Of a stretch of DNA of 64,000 nucleotides, positions 8,333-18,083 are shown one piece after another. This DNA comes from an uncultured Saccharospirillaceae bacterium (GTDB lineage Bacteria > Pseudomonadota > Gammaproteobacteria > Pseudomonadales > Natronospirillaceae), in the NCBI GenBank assembly GCA_913063165.1, contig CAJXZL010000005.1, positions 1-64,000 of the forward strand. Direction: 5' to 3'. The notes beneath the pieces were generated by a model. It was given only the letters and a program-made list of their open reading frames with translations. It searched no databases and was not told where the DNA came from. A program made the translations under genes and the position numbers. Each line of letters opens with the position of its first letter. Within the stretch, counting starts at the first letter, position 1.

Positions 8333-9745
8333 TTGCGGATTTTTTCGTTGCTGGTTGGATTGGCACTATCAAACTTTGGCGCAGCGGACTCATTACCGCA
8401 GCTTGGGACCACAACTGCTGGATTTACCCAACAACAGGAACAGATATTAGGGCAGCATTGGTTACGACAATTGCGCGGTCAGACCTCGATGTTTGAGGAC
8501 CCACTCATACTTGATTATTTAAATGACAACATCTCACATTTAAGACGTCCTCTGTCACTGGGTCCGTTACCTGTCACAACACTTGTCGTCAACAATCCAT
8601 TATTGAACGCCTTTGCAGTGCCGGGCAATATTATTGGGGTTAACAGTGGCTTGTTTTTGACGGTACCTATTGAGGAACAATTTCTCAGTGTCTTGGCCCA
8701 CGAGTTGGCGCATTTGGAACTACACCATTTCAACCAACAGCTGGTTAACCAAGCACAAAACCAAAAAAAAGCATTCATGGCAGTATTAACGGCAACGGTG
8801 ATCGCCCCCTATTCAATTAATGCCAGCCAAGCCTTATTTACCGCAGCCATTGCAGACAGTGCAGTCAATCAACTTGCCTATACACGAACGTTAGAGGCTG
8901 AGGCTGACCGTCGCGCCACCTTTATCATGGCCCAGGGTGGTTATCGCACAAACGCTGTCAGCGACATGCTGCAAACGATGATGGCCTACAACCTGCCCAA
9001 CCGGTCACAGGTTCCGGAGTATTTTCTAACCCACCCACTGACATCAAACCGCATCGCTGACGGTCTGCGGTTTAGCCAAGACCAAACACTTGCACAAAAT
9101 CCAAAAATTCCAAACCATTTGGCGTTTCAATTAATCCGATTACGTCTGGCGAAGACCCATAAGGTCGGGTTGCTACCACCCACCGATAGTGAAACCCAAG
9201 CACTGTTGCATTGGGCCAACAACTTGCTCCAGACTGACAAGCACATGAATAACGGGGAATTGGATCTTGCTGCACAGCTGTTGAGTACGTTTCCAGATAC
9301 CTTACAAATAGAGTCAGAATGGTTATTGCGACAGGCGGAGTTATGGCACCTTAAAGGCAACCCAGACCAAGCACTGTCTCAACTCTTGAAAATGAAACAA
9401 CAGACTCCGAATAGCATCCGGTTGACTCTAGCCACCGCCGAACAGCTAAAACGGATGAACAGGCTTCCAGAGGCCATTCAAATATTACGTAAGCAAGCGC
9501 AAAACAATCCCAACCAGCCGGGTCTTTGGTTTAATGTGATGCAATATAGCGTTTTGGGGCAGGATGAATGGACACGATTTGATGCAGAGATGCATTACCT
9601 GTGGCTAACAGGGCAAGACGACAGGGTAATTCACACCCTAGAAACAGCATTGGTATCTAATCAATGGACAGGAACAGAGAAAGCCCGCATTAAAGACCGC
9701 TTAAGACAATGGCGCCACGAACTCGATGTTTTGGAAAAGCTGTAA
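8333..9745 (+). CDS. bepA: Periplasmic M48 metalloprotease and chaperone BepA
   Basis: The 470-residue product has a signal peptide (first ~18 residues), an M48 zinc-protease domain with HELAH at 123-127 and the third ligand in EAEADRRATFIM, then a C-terminal TPR region from about 280 on. BepA helps LptD and other barrel proteins assemble and degrades stalled ones. The start is TTG with AGGAG seven bases upstream. The gene is transcribed away from tusA/perM and ends close to convergent nadA. Confidence 0.93.
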   Translation: MRIFSLLVGLALSNFGAADSLPQLGTTTAGFTQQQEQILGQHWLRQLRGQTSMFEDPLILDYLNDNISHLRRPLSLGPLPVTTLVVNNPLLNAFAVPGNIIGVNSGLFLTVPIEEQFLSVLAHELAHLELHHFNQQLVNQAQNQKKAFMAVLTATVIAPYSINASQALFTAAIADSAVNQLAYTRTLEAEADRRATFIMAQGGYRTNAVSDMLQTMMAYNLPNRSQVPEYFLTHPLTSNRIADGLRFSQDQTLAQNPKIPNHLAFQLIRLRLAKTHKVGLLPPTDSETQALLHWANNLLQTDKHMNNGELDLAAQLLSTFPDTLQIESEWLLRQAELWHLKGNPDQALSQLLKMKQQTPNSIRLTLATAEQLKRMNRLPEAIQILRKQAQNNPNQPGLWFNVMQYSVLGQDEWTRFDAEMHYLWLTGQDDRVIHTLETALVSNQWTGTEKARIKDRLRQWRHELDVLEKL

Positions 9746-9760
9746 CCAAGACCACAGCAT

Positions 9761-10801
9761 CTAGGCTTGAAAAGACAGCATCCTATTTAGCGAGCGCAAC
9801 GCACCTACAATATGATCCGCTGCCACCTGCACCTCATGCCCTGCAGGCACGGTGAGGCATGCCTTTAACCGCTGCAAGTCGTTCATGGCCATCCAGGGAC
9901 AATGAGCGCAACTACGGCACGTAGCACCTTCACCACGCGTAGGGGCCTCGATAAAAGTTTTATCAGGGGACGCTTGACGCATTTTGTAAAAAATACCGCG
10001 ATCTGTTGCCACAATGAATACTTGATTGGACATTGTTTTGGAGGCATTTAACAACTGTGACGTGCTGCCAACGACATCTGCAAGCGCAACAATCGCTTCA
10101 GGAGATTCTGGGTGTACCAGAACCGCAGCATCGGGATGCAAGGCTTTTAGGGCTTCCAAACCTTGATGTCTAAATTCCTCGTGGACAATACAGGAGCCAT
10201 TCCACAAAAGCATATCTGCGCCAGTTTCCTTTTGGATATACCGTCCAAGGTGTTGGTCTGGACCCCATAGAATCTTTTCACCCCGTTCATGCAACGTGGA
10301 TACGATGTCTAATGCAATACTTGAGGTAACCACCCAATCTGCCCGCGCTTTAACTGCTGCCGAGGTATTCGCGTAGACGACAACCGTTCGATCAGGATGC
10401 TGATCACAAAACTGCGCAAATGCATCAGCTGGACAACCCAAATCCAGACTGCACTCAGCTTCCAAAGTAGGCATCAGTATGGTCTTTTCTGGCGACAATA
10501 TCTTCGCCGTTTCACCCATAAACCGCACACCGGCGACTACCAGGGTAGTACCACTAGCAGCCTTACCGAATTTTGCCATTTCTAACGAATCGCCTACAAA
10601 ACCGCCCGTTTCCTCCGCCAATGCTTGCACCAGATCATCCGTGTAATAGTGCGCAACCAATGTGGCATTATTCTGCTTCAGTAAATCTGCAATTTCGCCT
10701 TTAAGCGCAGCAACAATCTGCGGATCCATAGTTGTGGACTGTTCGGTAACCGGCACTGTAAAGTCGATTTTTAAGTCAGAAAGTTGGGCTGCGTGAGACA
10801 T
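9761..10801 (-). CDS. nadA: Quinolinate synthase
   Basis: NadA condenses iminoaspartate (from NadB, encoded at 43.8 kb) with DHAP to quinolinate in NAD synthesis. The 346 residues match the long proteobacterial type. The three cysteines of the 4Fe-4S cluster sit in [22 protein letters not shown] and [11 protein letters not shown], with extra Cys near the last. [20 protein letters not shown] and [15 protein letters not shown] are family blocks. It follows the tRNA-Lys pair on the same strand, separated by a terminator. Confidence 0.97.
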   Translation of the reverse strand: MSHAAQLSDLKIDFTVPVTEQSTTMDPQIVAALKGEIADLLKQNNATLVAHYYTDDLVQALAEETGGFVGDSLEMAKFGKAASGTTLVVAGVRFMGETAKILSPEKTILMPTLEAECSLDLGCPADAFAQFCDQHPDRTVVVYANTSAAVKARADWVVTSSIALDIVSTLHERGEKILWGPDQHLGRYIQKETGADMLLWNGSCIVHEEFRHQGLEALKALHPDAAVLVHPESPEAIVALADVVGSTSQLLNASKTMSNQVFIVATDRGIFYKMRQASPDKTFIEAPTRGEGATCRSCAHCPWMAMNDLQRLKACLTVPAGHEVQVAADHIVGALRSLNRMLSFQA

Positions 10802-10886
10802 GGTTCAGGACCTGTTCTTTGTAGATACTGTGCATTATATCCGTTTAGACCTATAAACACATGACGTGGATTGATAATCAATAGCC

Positions 10887-10915
10887 AAAAAAAAGGGAGA
10901 GCAATCGGCTCTCCC
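10887..10915 (-). terminator. Terminator after the tRNA-Lys genes
   Basis: On the minus strand GGGAGAGC and GCTCTCCC form an eight-base stem with a five-base loop, followed by eight T residues. It would end the tRNA transcript before nadA. Confidence 0.9.
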
Positions 10916-10925
10916 TTTTCAGGTA

Positions 10926-11001
10926 TGGTGGGTCGTGGGCGACTCGAACGCCCGACCAATTGGTTAAAAGCCAACTGCTCTACCAACTGAGCTAACGACC
11001 C
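10926..11001 (-). tRNA. tRNA-Lys (anticodon TTT)
   Basis: The 76-base gene folds as a cloverleaf: acceptor GGGTCGT paired with ACGACCC, D arm with AGCTCAGTTGGTAGAGC, anticodon loop CTTTTAA giving TTT, T arm with GTTCGAGTC, and CCA encoded. It is identical to the copy at 11077-11152. The two are probably one transcript. Confidence 0.98.
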
Positions 11002-11076
11002 TGAAACTGAACAAAATTATTACAATTTTTGGAAAAAATGTCAATAAAAATAATGACTTAGAGCTATTTAAAAAAA

Positions 11077-11152
11077 TGGTGGGTCGTGGGCGACTCGAAC
11101 GCCCGACCAATTGGTTAAAAGCCAACTGCTCTACCAACTGAGCTAACGACCC
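11077..11152 (-). tRNA. tRNA-Lys (anticodon TTT), upstream copy
   Basis: Same 76 bases as the copy at 10926-11001, including encoded CCA. It is the first of the pair in the direction of transcription, with a promoter-like sequence 15 bases upstream. The 75-base spacer between the copies shows no gene. Confidence 0.98.
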
Positions 11153-11166
11153 TAAAAGAGGCGCAT

Positions 11167-11194
11167 ATAATAGGGATTTTTTCAGGTGAGGCAA
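11167..11194 (-). promoter_or_regulatory. Putative sigma-70 promoter of the tRNA-Lys genes
   Basis: Read on the minus strand, TTGCCT (-35) and TATTAT (-10) are 16 bases apart, and a GC-rich stretch follows before the tRNA start. GC-rich discriminators are usual at stringently controlled tRNA promoters. This is inferred from sequence only. Confidence 0.6.
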
Positions 11195-11234
11195 GTACTT
11201 AGGAGAAAAAAATGAAATTCTTTTGGAAAACCGC

Positions 11235-11915
11235 CTAAATAACGTATTGGGTCACGTCTTTTATACCTGCTTGGGCAAATCCTTGGGCACGCAATAGACA
11301 ACTATCGCACTGACCGCAAGCACGACCCTGTTCATCTGCTTGATAACAAGAAATGGTGTCTTGATAGGCCACCCCTAATTGCGTACCTGCCTGAATGATT
11401 TCTGCTTTGGATAGCGCAATCAAAGGTGTATGTATTTTTATACGATGACCTTCAACACCAATTTTAGTAGCAAGGTTGGCCATGTTTTCAAAAGCAGCAA
11501 TAAATTCGGGTCTACAATCTGGATACCCTGAATAGTCCACTGCTGTCACACCAATAAATATATCGGTGGCCGCCAATACTTCGGCATAGCCCAATGCGAC
11601 AGACAAAAAGATAGTATTCCGCGCTGGGACATAGGTAGAAGGGATTTGAGAATGGTCAATGTCGCTGCCGGTTGGCACCGTTAAGTTGTCATCCGTGAGA
11701 GAGGAACCGCCAAATAATCGCAGGTTAAGATCAACGATCTTGTGTTCCACGACACCGGCTTTTTTAGCTATATTTTTTGCTGCTGTTAGCTCCGCCTTAT
11801 GCCTTTGTGCATAATCAAAACTAATCGCACAGCACTCATAACCCTCACTCTGGGCAATCCGCAATGTGGTGGCCGAATCAAGACCACCTGATAGCAAAAT
11901 CACCGCTTTCTTCAT
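11235..11915 (-). CDS. queC: 7-cyano-7-deazaguanine synthase
   Basis: QueC turns 7-carboxy-7-deazaguanine into preQ0 with ATP and ammonia, for queuosine. The 226 residues hold the PP-loop SGGLDSATT near the N terminus and the zinc cysteines CGQCDSC near the C terminus. The start overlaps the cpoB stop by four bases (ATGA). In Pseudomonas queE lies between cpoB and queC; here there is none. Confidence 0.97.
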   Translation of the reverse strand: MKKAVILLSGGLDSATTLRIAQSEGYECCAISFDYAQRHKAELTAAKNIAKKAGVVEHKIVDLNLRLFGGSSLTDDNLTVPTGSDIDHSQIPSTYVPARNTIFLSVALGYAEVLAATDIFIGVTAVDYSGYPDCRPEFIAAFENMANLATKIGVEGHRIKIHTPLIALSKAEIIQAGTQLGVAYQDTISCYQADEQGRACGQCDSCLLRAQGFAQAGIKDVTQYVI

Positions 11916-12730
11916 TGCGCAGCAAGCGCCTGTTTGGCACGTGCAGAGAGCTGGCTATCTGGATAGCGCTGAATCAGTGTCTCCAGGTACTGCCGACCAC
12001 TCGCGGCGTTATCCGTTTTTAACAACGTGACACCTAATCGGTAAAGGGAATCAGGATGCTTTTGATGCTTGGGATAATTTTTTACCACTTCGCTAAAAGA
12101 ACGCACCGCATTATCAACATCCGGTAACACCAAATAGACTTCGCCTAGCCAATACCAAGCGTTTGCCGTCAACGTATCGTTAGGGTAGTCCTTCACAAAG
12201 CCATTAAAAGCCGTTATGGCGCCTGTGTAGTCCTTTTGACGAATCAAGTCTTTAGCCTGATTGTAAGCCTCTTGCACCATCGCAGGGTCAATCACAAGCG
12301 GTGGTTGCTCAATGGCAACAGGATCTGTAGTACTTGATATGAGCCCAGCATCGCCGTCTGGCGTTTGCTCAATCGCTATTGGAGCGATTTGGGTCACGGT
12401 AGGTGGTGCTGAATTTTGGGCCGTTGACCGCACTTCAGAAATACGACGATCAAGGTCGATGTACCGATCTTTAGATTCGGTTCGAAGCTGGTTCAATTCA
12501 TAGGACAGCTCTTCAACCTGGCCACGCAATGAAGCGAGGTCCATTTGCAGTTGCTGAAACTGCATTAACAGCTCACCAATGGCTTGATCATTGGATGCGG
12601 GTACGCGTACAACCGTTACCGGTGTCGCTTTCTCTGCTGTCGGTACAGATTCCACTACGGGAGCTTCTGCCAAAACAAAAGTGCTGCCACAAAGGGCAGC
12701 ACTTAAAATCAAGCATTGATAATTTCTCAT
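11912..12730 (-). CDS. cpoB: Cell division coordinator CpoB (YbgF), TPR protein
   Basis: CpoB links peptidoglycan synthesis (PBP1B) with Tol-driven outer membrane constriction. The 272-residue protein has a signal peptide ending near ALAEA, a coiled-coil segment (about 50-95, trimerisation), a spacer rich in Pro, Ile and Thr, and TPR repeats from about 155 ([20 protein letters not shown] and following). It is the last gene of the tol-pal cluster and overlaps queC. Confidence 0.94.
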   Translation of the reverse strand: MRNYQCLILSAALCGSTFVLAEAPVVESVPTAEKATPVTVVRVPASNDQAIGELLMQFQQLQMDLASLRGQVEELSYELNQLRTESKDRYIDLDRRISEVRSTAQNSAPPTVTQIAPIAIEQTPDGDAGLISSTTDPVAIEQPPLVIDPAMVQEAYNQAKDLIRQKDYTGAITAFNGFVKDYPNDTLTANAWYWLGEVYLVLPDVDNAVRSFSEVVKNYPKHQKHPDSLYRLGVTLLKTDNAASGRQYLETLIQRYPDSQLSARAKQALAAQ

Positions 12731-12756
12731 ATCAACCTAGATATCTCACTTTTAGA

Positions 12757-13392
12757 TTACTGGTATTTGAACTCTACGCGACGGTTCTTAGCGTAGTCAG
12801 CTTCAGATTTGCCAACTGATACTGGCATTTCTTCACCGTAGCTCACCATTTCCATTTGATCTGGTGCAACACCACGTAACTTCAGGTAGGCATATACTGC
12901 ATATGCACGACGCTCACCCAACGCAAGGTTGTATTCACGTGTACCGCGCTCATCAGCGTGGCCTGCCAAAATCACCTTCGCGCCTGGTGTAGTCGCTAGG
13001 TAGTCACCATGCTGGTCCAATAACTTACGGAACTCAGGATTGATGCCTGCCTTGTCGAAATCGAAATATACGACATTAACCATAGGACGCACGACAGCTG
13101 GCTCAGAGTAAGCTGGCTTTTCAGGTGCTTTGAATTGAAGGATGAATGATTCAGTTGCTTCCGGTGCAGCTTCAACAGCAGGTGCCGCTTCTTCTGTAAC
13201 TGATGCTACAGTTTCAGCAGATGCCATTTCAGTTACTACAGGTGCTGCTGCTTCAACTACTTCTGTAGCCGTTGCAGCTGCTTCAGTGCTCGTAGCACCT
13301 TCGCCAGCATCAGTAGCAGTTTTACTAGCACAACCAACTAAAGTAATAGTTGCAGTTATAGCCATAATTTTTAGCAGATTTGATTTAGCCAT
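12757..13392 (-). CDS. pal: Peptidoglycan-associated lipoprotein Pal
   Basis: Pal anchors the outer membrane to peptidoglycan and binds TolB. The lipobox LVGC places the lipidated Cys at residue 21; an Ala/Glu/Val-rich spacer follows to about residue 90; the C-terminal OmpA-like domain has YFDFDKAGI and GHADERGTREYNLALGERRA for diaminopimelate binding. The ATG at 13392 follows GGAAGGGA. An in-frame extension to 13500 would overlap tolB and has no signal peptide. The low-complexity spacer is longer than in E. coli. Confidence 0.96.
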   Translation of the reverse strand: MAKSNLLKIMAITATITLVGCASKTATDAGEGATSTEAAATATEVVEAAAPVVTEMASAETVASVTEEAAPAVEAAPEATESFILQFKAPEKPAYSEPAVVRPMVNVVYFDFDKAGINPEFRKLLDQHGDYLATTPGAKVILAGHADERGTREYNLALGERRAYAVYAYLKLRGVAPDQMEMVSYGEEMPVSVGKSEADYAKNRRVEFKYQ

Positions 13393-13478
13393 TTTCCCTT
13401 CCCAATCTATTCCGGTTAATGAAATAACAATAGTTTTAAGGCATCTTACTATACGGTTATGTGAATTGTTAGTACAAA

Positions 13479-14783
13479 TTACTGTAAGTAAGGAGACCAA
13501 GCAGGCTCTCTAACATGCCCTGTTTCCGAAGGCATAATACTAGCTAGCTCTCCATCCACTGACGCCCAAGCAAGCACGCCACGCCCATCATCTTGAGTAC
13601 CATACACTAACATTGTGCCGTTAGGTGCGAGACTCGGTGATTCATCCAATTCCGTTTCCGTTAGAATACGTAATTGTCTCGTTTCAACATCCAATGCAGC
13701 GATATGAAACGACTGTGTGCTTTGGTGAACCATAATGACGTATTTGCCATCAGAACTATAGTGGCCACGCGCATTATATATTCCTTCAAAGGTTAGGCGC
13801 TCTACCCGCCCTGTGTCTAGCCAAAGTTGGTAAATTTGTGGCCTACCTCCTCTTTCAGAGGTAAAAAGCAATTGCTTTCCATCTGGAGACCAACTCGGTT
13901 CCGTATCGATAGACCAGTGGTTGGTCAATTGCTTGACGGCCTTCGTTTGTAAGTTCATTAAATATATATCAGCATTGCCAGTTTTTGAATTAACAAATGC
14001 AATATTTTTTCCGTCTGGCGAAAAGGCTGCTGCACTGTTGATACCAGGAAATGAAGGGAGACTTTCCACAGCCTTTGAAATCCGATCAACGACCTTAATC
14101 GATGTTCTACCGTCATTATCAAAATGGGTAAAGGCGAGCTTGCGGCCATCTGCTGACCAAGCCAGTGAAATAATCGCATTGGGTGAGCGATATAATTCAA
14201 TGGGTCGGTAACCGTCGGCATCAGACACTTCTATTCGATAGTTAGGTGCCGCGTTTTCGGTATTCAAAGTCACGTACGCAATTTTGGTGGAAAAAACACC
14301 ACGAATGCCCGCCAATTTTTGATAAACACCATCACTGATAAGGTGCGCAAGGTCTCGGACTTGATCTCTTGTGCCACTTACTTGAGCTGCATATATATTG
14401 GTTTCACGCACGACATCATAGAGCCGATACGTGATTTGATACTTCTGCGATACTTGTTCAAAGGCGATATCGCCGATGATCAGATAGTCCTGCTGCAATA
14501 GCTTCCAATCTCTAAAATAAACTTGGTCGTGTCGACAAGGCTGGGACAGCATGTTCTCATCTGACAGCGGTTGATATTGTCCTGTGCGCGACAGGTCAGC
14601 CGCAATCACGTGAGCAACATTTTCAGGCATAACCTGGTTGCCCTGCCAACAAAACGGCACTACGGCCACTGTTGTTGGTTGGTCATAACCGCGTGTAATA
14701 ATGAATTTGAATTCCGCTTGTACGTACGCAGACACCATCATGCCCAATACAATACCTACTATTATTTTTATTCTGTCTTTCAC
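13479..14783 (-). CDS. tolB: Tol-Pal system protein TolB
   Basis: TolB is the periplasmic part of Tol-Pal. The 434 residues comprise a signal peptide ending near VQA, an N-terminal alpha-beta domain (EFKFIITRGYDQPTTVAVVPF) that contacts TolA, and a six-bladed propeller with repeated SPDGKNIAF, SWSPDGKQLLFTS and APNGTMLVYGT motifs. The start is GTG and overlaps the tolA stop by four bases. Confidence 0.96.
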   Translation of the reverse strand: MKDRIKIIVGIVLGMMVSAYVQAEFKFIITRGYDQPTTVAVVPFCWQGNQVMPENVAHVIAADLSRTGQYQPLSDENMLSQPCRHDQVYFRDWKLLQQDYLIIGDIAFEQVSQKYQITYRLYDVVRETNIYAAQVSGTRDQVRDLAHLISDGVYQKLAGIRGVFSTKIAYVTLNTENAAPNYRIEVSDADGYRPIELYRSPNAIISLAWSADGRKLAFTHFDNDGRTSIKVVDRISKAVESLPSFPGINSAAAFSPDGKNIAFVNSKTGNADIYLMNLQTKAVKQLTNHWSIDTEPSWSPDGKQLLFTSERGGRPQIYQLWLDTGRVERLTFEGIYNARGHYSSDGKYVIMVHQSTQSFHIAALDVETRQLRILTETELDESPSLAPNGTMLVYGTQDDGRGVLAWASVDGELASIMPSETGHVREPAWSPYLQ

Positions 14784-15775
14784 TGCTTCAAGTCCTCTGG
14801 TCTAAAGCCGATCTCAAATTTTCTAAAATACAATTCAAATAATCGGGTATCTTTCGGCACTTCAAATCGGGTCACTTTACGTACTGCACGCTCAGCCGAC
14901 AAGTCGGTAGCGGAATCCCCACTAGGTGCTGTGATAAAAACGTCCTTTAATTCCCCGTTGGGTAAAAGATGCATCTCCATACCAACAAACATACCATTTC
15001 GGGTAGACGGTGGGCGCGACCAATTCATCATAATCTGACGTTCGATCATCTGAAAATAGCTCATGGCGTTTGCTTGATCTTCGGTAGCCTGCAGATTCTG
15101 TGCCTCAATCTGACGATCTTCAGCTTCCAATCCATCTAGAATACTACCTTCTAATGCGGCGCGCTCTGCGGCCAATGCGGCTTTCTTCGCGGCGTCAGCA
15201 GCACGCTTGGCTTTTTCATCTGCCGCTGCCTTGGCAACTGCCGCTTCTTGTTGTTTTTGTATTTCGAGGGCTTTCTGTTTGGCAAGATCGTCAGCGGCCT
15301 TTTTGGCGGCGTCGGCTGCTGCTTGTTTCGTGGCTGCTGCGGCTTCCGCTGCACGGGCCTTGTCTGCCTCAGCCTTTTTCTTGGCAGCAGCAGCTGCTGC
15401 CGCCTCGTCAGCCTGCTTTTTGGCTAAGGCTTCTGCTGCTTTTTTATCCGTGAGCGCTTTATTGGCCGCTTCGTTAGCAGCTTTCAACTGAGCAGCAGCG
15501 GCGTCCGCTGCTTTTTTAGCAGCTGCAGCCTCTAGGGCCTTTTTCGCAGCAGCTGCTTCTAAAGCCTTTTTGGTAGCGGCATCTGCTGCACGGGTATCTG
15601 ACTTCGGAGGCGCTACTTGGGTGACTGGTTTTGGTAGAACTACCAATGTGGCGCTGACATGCTTTGGAATGCGGAAGGTATCGGGCGCCTTAGTTGACCA
15701 GTTAGTCACTAGAATAAGCACCACGCCAGCATGGAGTGCGAGTGCGACAAATAAGGCGACAGCATAATATTTCAT
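14780..15775 (-). CDS. tolA: Cell envelope integrity protein TolA
   Basis: TolA couples TolQR to the outer membrane. The 331 residues have one N-terminal membrane helix (YAVALFVALALHAGVVLILV), a long Ala/Lys/Glu-rich helical domain (about 65-230) with many AAAKKA-type repeats, and a globular C-terminal domain with two strands (GELKDVFITAPSGDSATDLSAERAVRK). The GC-rich repeats create long spurious antisense frames. It overlaps tolB by four bases. Confidence 0.95.
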   Translation of the reverse strand: MKYYAVALFVALALHAGVVLILVTNWSTKAPDTFRIPKHVSATLVVLPKPVTQVAPPKSDTRAADAATKKALEAAAAKKALEAAAAKKAADAAAAQLKAANEAANKALTDKKAAEALAKKQADEAAAAAAAKKKAEADKARAAEAAAATKQAAADAAKKAADDLAKQKALEIQKQQEAAVAKAAADEKAKRAADAAKKAALAAERAALEGSILDGLEAEDRQIEAQNLQATEDQANAMSYFQMIERQIMMNWSRPPSTRNGMFVGMEMHLLPNGELKDVFITAPSGDSATDLSAERAVRKVTRFEVPKDTRLFELYFRKFEIGFRPEDLKQ

Positions 15776-15778
15776 TGT

Positions 15779-16198
15779 TTACGGGGCTTCCGTAACCAAA
15801 CCAACAGAAGGTGCACCTGCTGCTTGTAATATGGTCATCAGTTCAACTACAGCGCCATAGGGTACCATCGCATCGCCACGCACCAACACCTGTGTAGATG
15901 GCACTTGATTTAATACCTTACTGACATAGTCGCTCACACTGGCTTCATCGGCAGCCTCGGGCTCTTTGGCACCGCGCTCGATGAAATAAGCGCCACCTTG
16001 GTCAATGGTGATAATTAATTGGGCATTGGGATCTTGGTTGGCGACGGGGTCAGATTGGGTCCGTGGCAAGTCCACTTTGACCCCTTGGGTTAACATGGGC
16101 GCAGTAATCATAAAAATCACCAACAACACCAGCATCACGTCGATATAGGGTACGACGTTGATGTCAGCCATCGGTCTTCTTTTGGTTTGATTATTCAT
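15779..16198 (-). CDS. tolR: Tol-Pal system protein TolR
   Basis: TolR is an ExbD-like inner membrane protein that forms the proton channel with TolQ. The 139 residues start with a short cytoplasmic part (RRPMADINVVPYIDV) containing the membrane Asp needed for proton use, one helix (VMLVLLVIFMITAPML), then a periplasmic ExbD fold. It lies 17 bases after tolQ and three before tolA. Confidence 0.97.
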   Translation of the reverse strand: MNNQTKRRPMADINVVPYIDVMLVLLVIFMITAPMLTQGVKVDLPRTQSDPVANQDPNAQLIITIDQGGAYFIERGAKEPEAADEASVSDYVSKVLNQVPSTQVLVRGDAMVPYGAVVELMTILQAAGAPSVGLVTEAP

Positions 16199-16215
16199 TG
16201 TTTTTAACCCAATTA

Positions 16216-16926
16216 TTATGATTCTACGGGCTTTTTGCTCGCTTGAGACTTCACCATGTGCAACTGACGATTCAGAATCGCAGAGAATTCTTCAGCAAAA
16301 ATCTCTTGGGCTTTCAACATACGGTCTGAACGCATGGTGTAACGGTTATAGGCCATTACTGCAGGAATCGCTGCAAACAGACCCATCGCTGTAGCGATCA
16401 AGGCTTCTGAAATACCAGGGGCTACCGTTGCAAGGCTGGCTTGGCTTGCATTGGCCAATCCACGGAATGAATTCATTATGCCCCACACCGTACCGAACAG
16501 ACCGATATAGGGACTGGTAGAGCCTACGGTAGCCAAAAACGACAGATGTTTGTCTAACACGTCTGCCTCTTTACTCATAGCAACGCGCATCGCACGCTGG
16601 GTGCCACCCATAATATTCTCTGTATCGGCACTGGCCTGTTGTCTCAGTCGGGTAAATTCTTTGAAACCCGCTCTAAAAATACTCTCAACGCCGCCATTAA
16701 ATTCAGGATTGCCGTTGAGCTGACGGTACAGCTGTGTCAAATCGATACCAGACCAGAAACGTTCTTCGAAATTCTGAAATGCTTTGTGTGCGGCCGAAAA
16801 CACCAAGCTACGCTCAATGATCATCACCCACGAAACAATGGAGGCGATAGTTAATATGAGCATCACCAACTTCACCAGTAAGCTGGCGTTGACGATGAGG
16901 CTCCAAAAAGACAGTTGTTCAGCCAC
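16216..16926 (-). CDS. tolQ: Tol-Pal system protein TolQ
   Basis: TolQ is the MotA/TolQ/ExbB-type motor subunit. The 236 residues have three membrane helices (near 15-37, 137-160 and 172-195) and the family block PYIGLFGTVWGIMNSFRGL. It is the first tol gene; ruvB ends 122 bases upstream. In most relatives ybgC sits in that gap, and it is absent here. Confidence 0.97.
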   Translation of the reverse strand: MAEQLSFWSLIVNASLLVKLVMLILTIASIVSWVMIIERSLVFSAAHKAFQNFEERFWSGIDLTQLYRQLNGNPEFNGGVESIFRAGFKEFTRLRQQASADTENIMGGTQRAMRVAMSKEADVLDKHLSFLATVGSTSPYIGLFGTVWGIMNSFRGLANASQASLATVAPGISEALIATAMGLFAAIPAVMAYNRYTMRSDRMLKAQEIFAEEFSAILNRQLHMVKSQASKKPVES

Positions 16927-17048
16927 GTTTATTGCTCCTGACAGTCACATGAATGGCACTAGGCTAATGATATTTTATTCGGAATACCAGAGCGGATGCT
17001 GGTTTTTCGATTTACTGACCAACATACCATTGCACATACAGCGATGCG

Positions 17049-18083
17049 CTATTTATTTAGATCCTTACTGGGATCATTTACTGGTGCGCTCAGGCCAAAA
17101 TGCTGATATGCCAAGTCAGTAACGACACGCCCACGGGAAGTACGCATCATAAAGCCTTGCTGAATCAAATAGGGTTCAATCATGTCTTCTATAGTGTCAC
17201 GCTCTTCGCTTATCGCCGCAGCCAAACTATCTACACCCACTGGCCCGCCGCCAAACTTCTCCATCATCGCCAACAATAGCCGTCGATCCATGTGGTCAAA
17301 GCCAGCAGCATCAACATGCAGCATATCGAGTGCAGTTTTAGCGATATCTAGCGTGATAACCCCAGTGCCTTTTACATCAGCAAAGTCTCGGACCCGTCTT
17401 AATAGACGATTGGCAATACGAGGCGTACCGCGCGATCGCTTCGCAATTTCTTCGGCACCCTGGGCATCTGCTTCCACGCCCAACAATCGTGCTGACCGCA
17501 ACACGATGTGCGTAAGATCAGGTATTTGATAAAACTCGAGCCGTTGTGATATCCCAAATCGGTCACGCAATGGTGACGTTAGCATACCGGCCCTAGTGGT
17601 TGCGCCCACCAATGTAAAAGGCGGCAAATCCAACTTGATAGAACGTGCTGCAGGACCCTCACCAATCATGATATCAAGCTGATAGTCTTCCATTGCCGGA
17701 TACAACACTTCTTCGACATGGGCGCTGAGCCGGTGTATCTCGTCTATAAAAAGCACGTCACCTGGCTCCAAATTGGTCAGCATCGCCGCCAAGTCTCCTG
17801 CTTTTTCTAAAACAGGGCCTGAGGTGGTCTTTATGGCAACACCCATTTCATGCGCAACGATGTTCGCCAGCGTCGTTTTACCTAACCCCGGTGGGCCGAA
17901 CACTAACAGGTGGTCGAGCGGTTCTTTGCGGCGGCGTGCAGCCTCAATAAAAATTTCCATCTGCTCGCGCACTGCATCTTGACCACGGTAGTCCGCTAGC
18001 GAAGTCGGCCTAATAGCCCGCTCTAGCACTTCCTCAGTTCTACTCTCAACATCTGGCTGTATAAAACGATCAGTTTCAATCAT
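17049..18083 (-). CDS. ruvB: Holliday junction branch-migration helicase RuvB
   Basis: RuvB is the hexameric motor that drives branch migration with RuvA. The 344 residues show Walker [11 protein letters not shown], Walker [11 protein letters not shown], sensor [10 protein letters not shown] with arginine finger downstream, and a C-terminal winged helix ([17 protein letters not shown]). Its ATG overlaps the ruvA stop by four bases. Confidence 0.98.
   Translation of the reverse strand: MIETDRFIQPDVESRTEEVLERAIRPTSLADYRGQDAVREQMEIFIEAARRRKEPLDHLLVFGPPGLGKTTLANIVAHEMGVAIKTTSGPVLEKAGDLAAMLTNLEPGDVLFIDEIHRLSAHVEEVLYPAMEDYQLDIMIGEGPAARSIKLDLPPFTLVGATTRAGMLTSPLRDRFGISQRLEFYQIPDLTHIVLRSARLLGVEADAQGAEEIAKRSRGTPRIANRLLRRVRDFADVKGTGVITLDIAKTALDMLHVDAAGFDHMDRRLLLAMMEKFGGGPVGVDSLAAAISEERDTIEDMIEPYLIQQGFMMRTSRGRVVTDLAYQHFGLSAPVNDPSKDLNK

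Noticed and set aside
15100-15491. Long Ala/Leu/Arg-rich frames within tolA on the plus strand
   Set aside because: They mirror the GC-rich Ala/Lys repeats of TolA and carry no independent signal.
16927-17048. A ybgC fragment in the ruvB-tolQ gap
   Set aside because: A few residues on the minus strand look vaguely like the YbgC start, but the match is too short to call.
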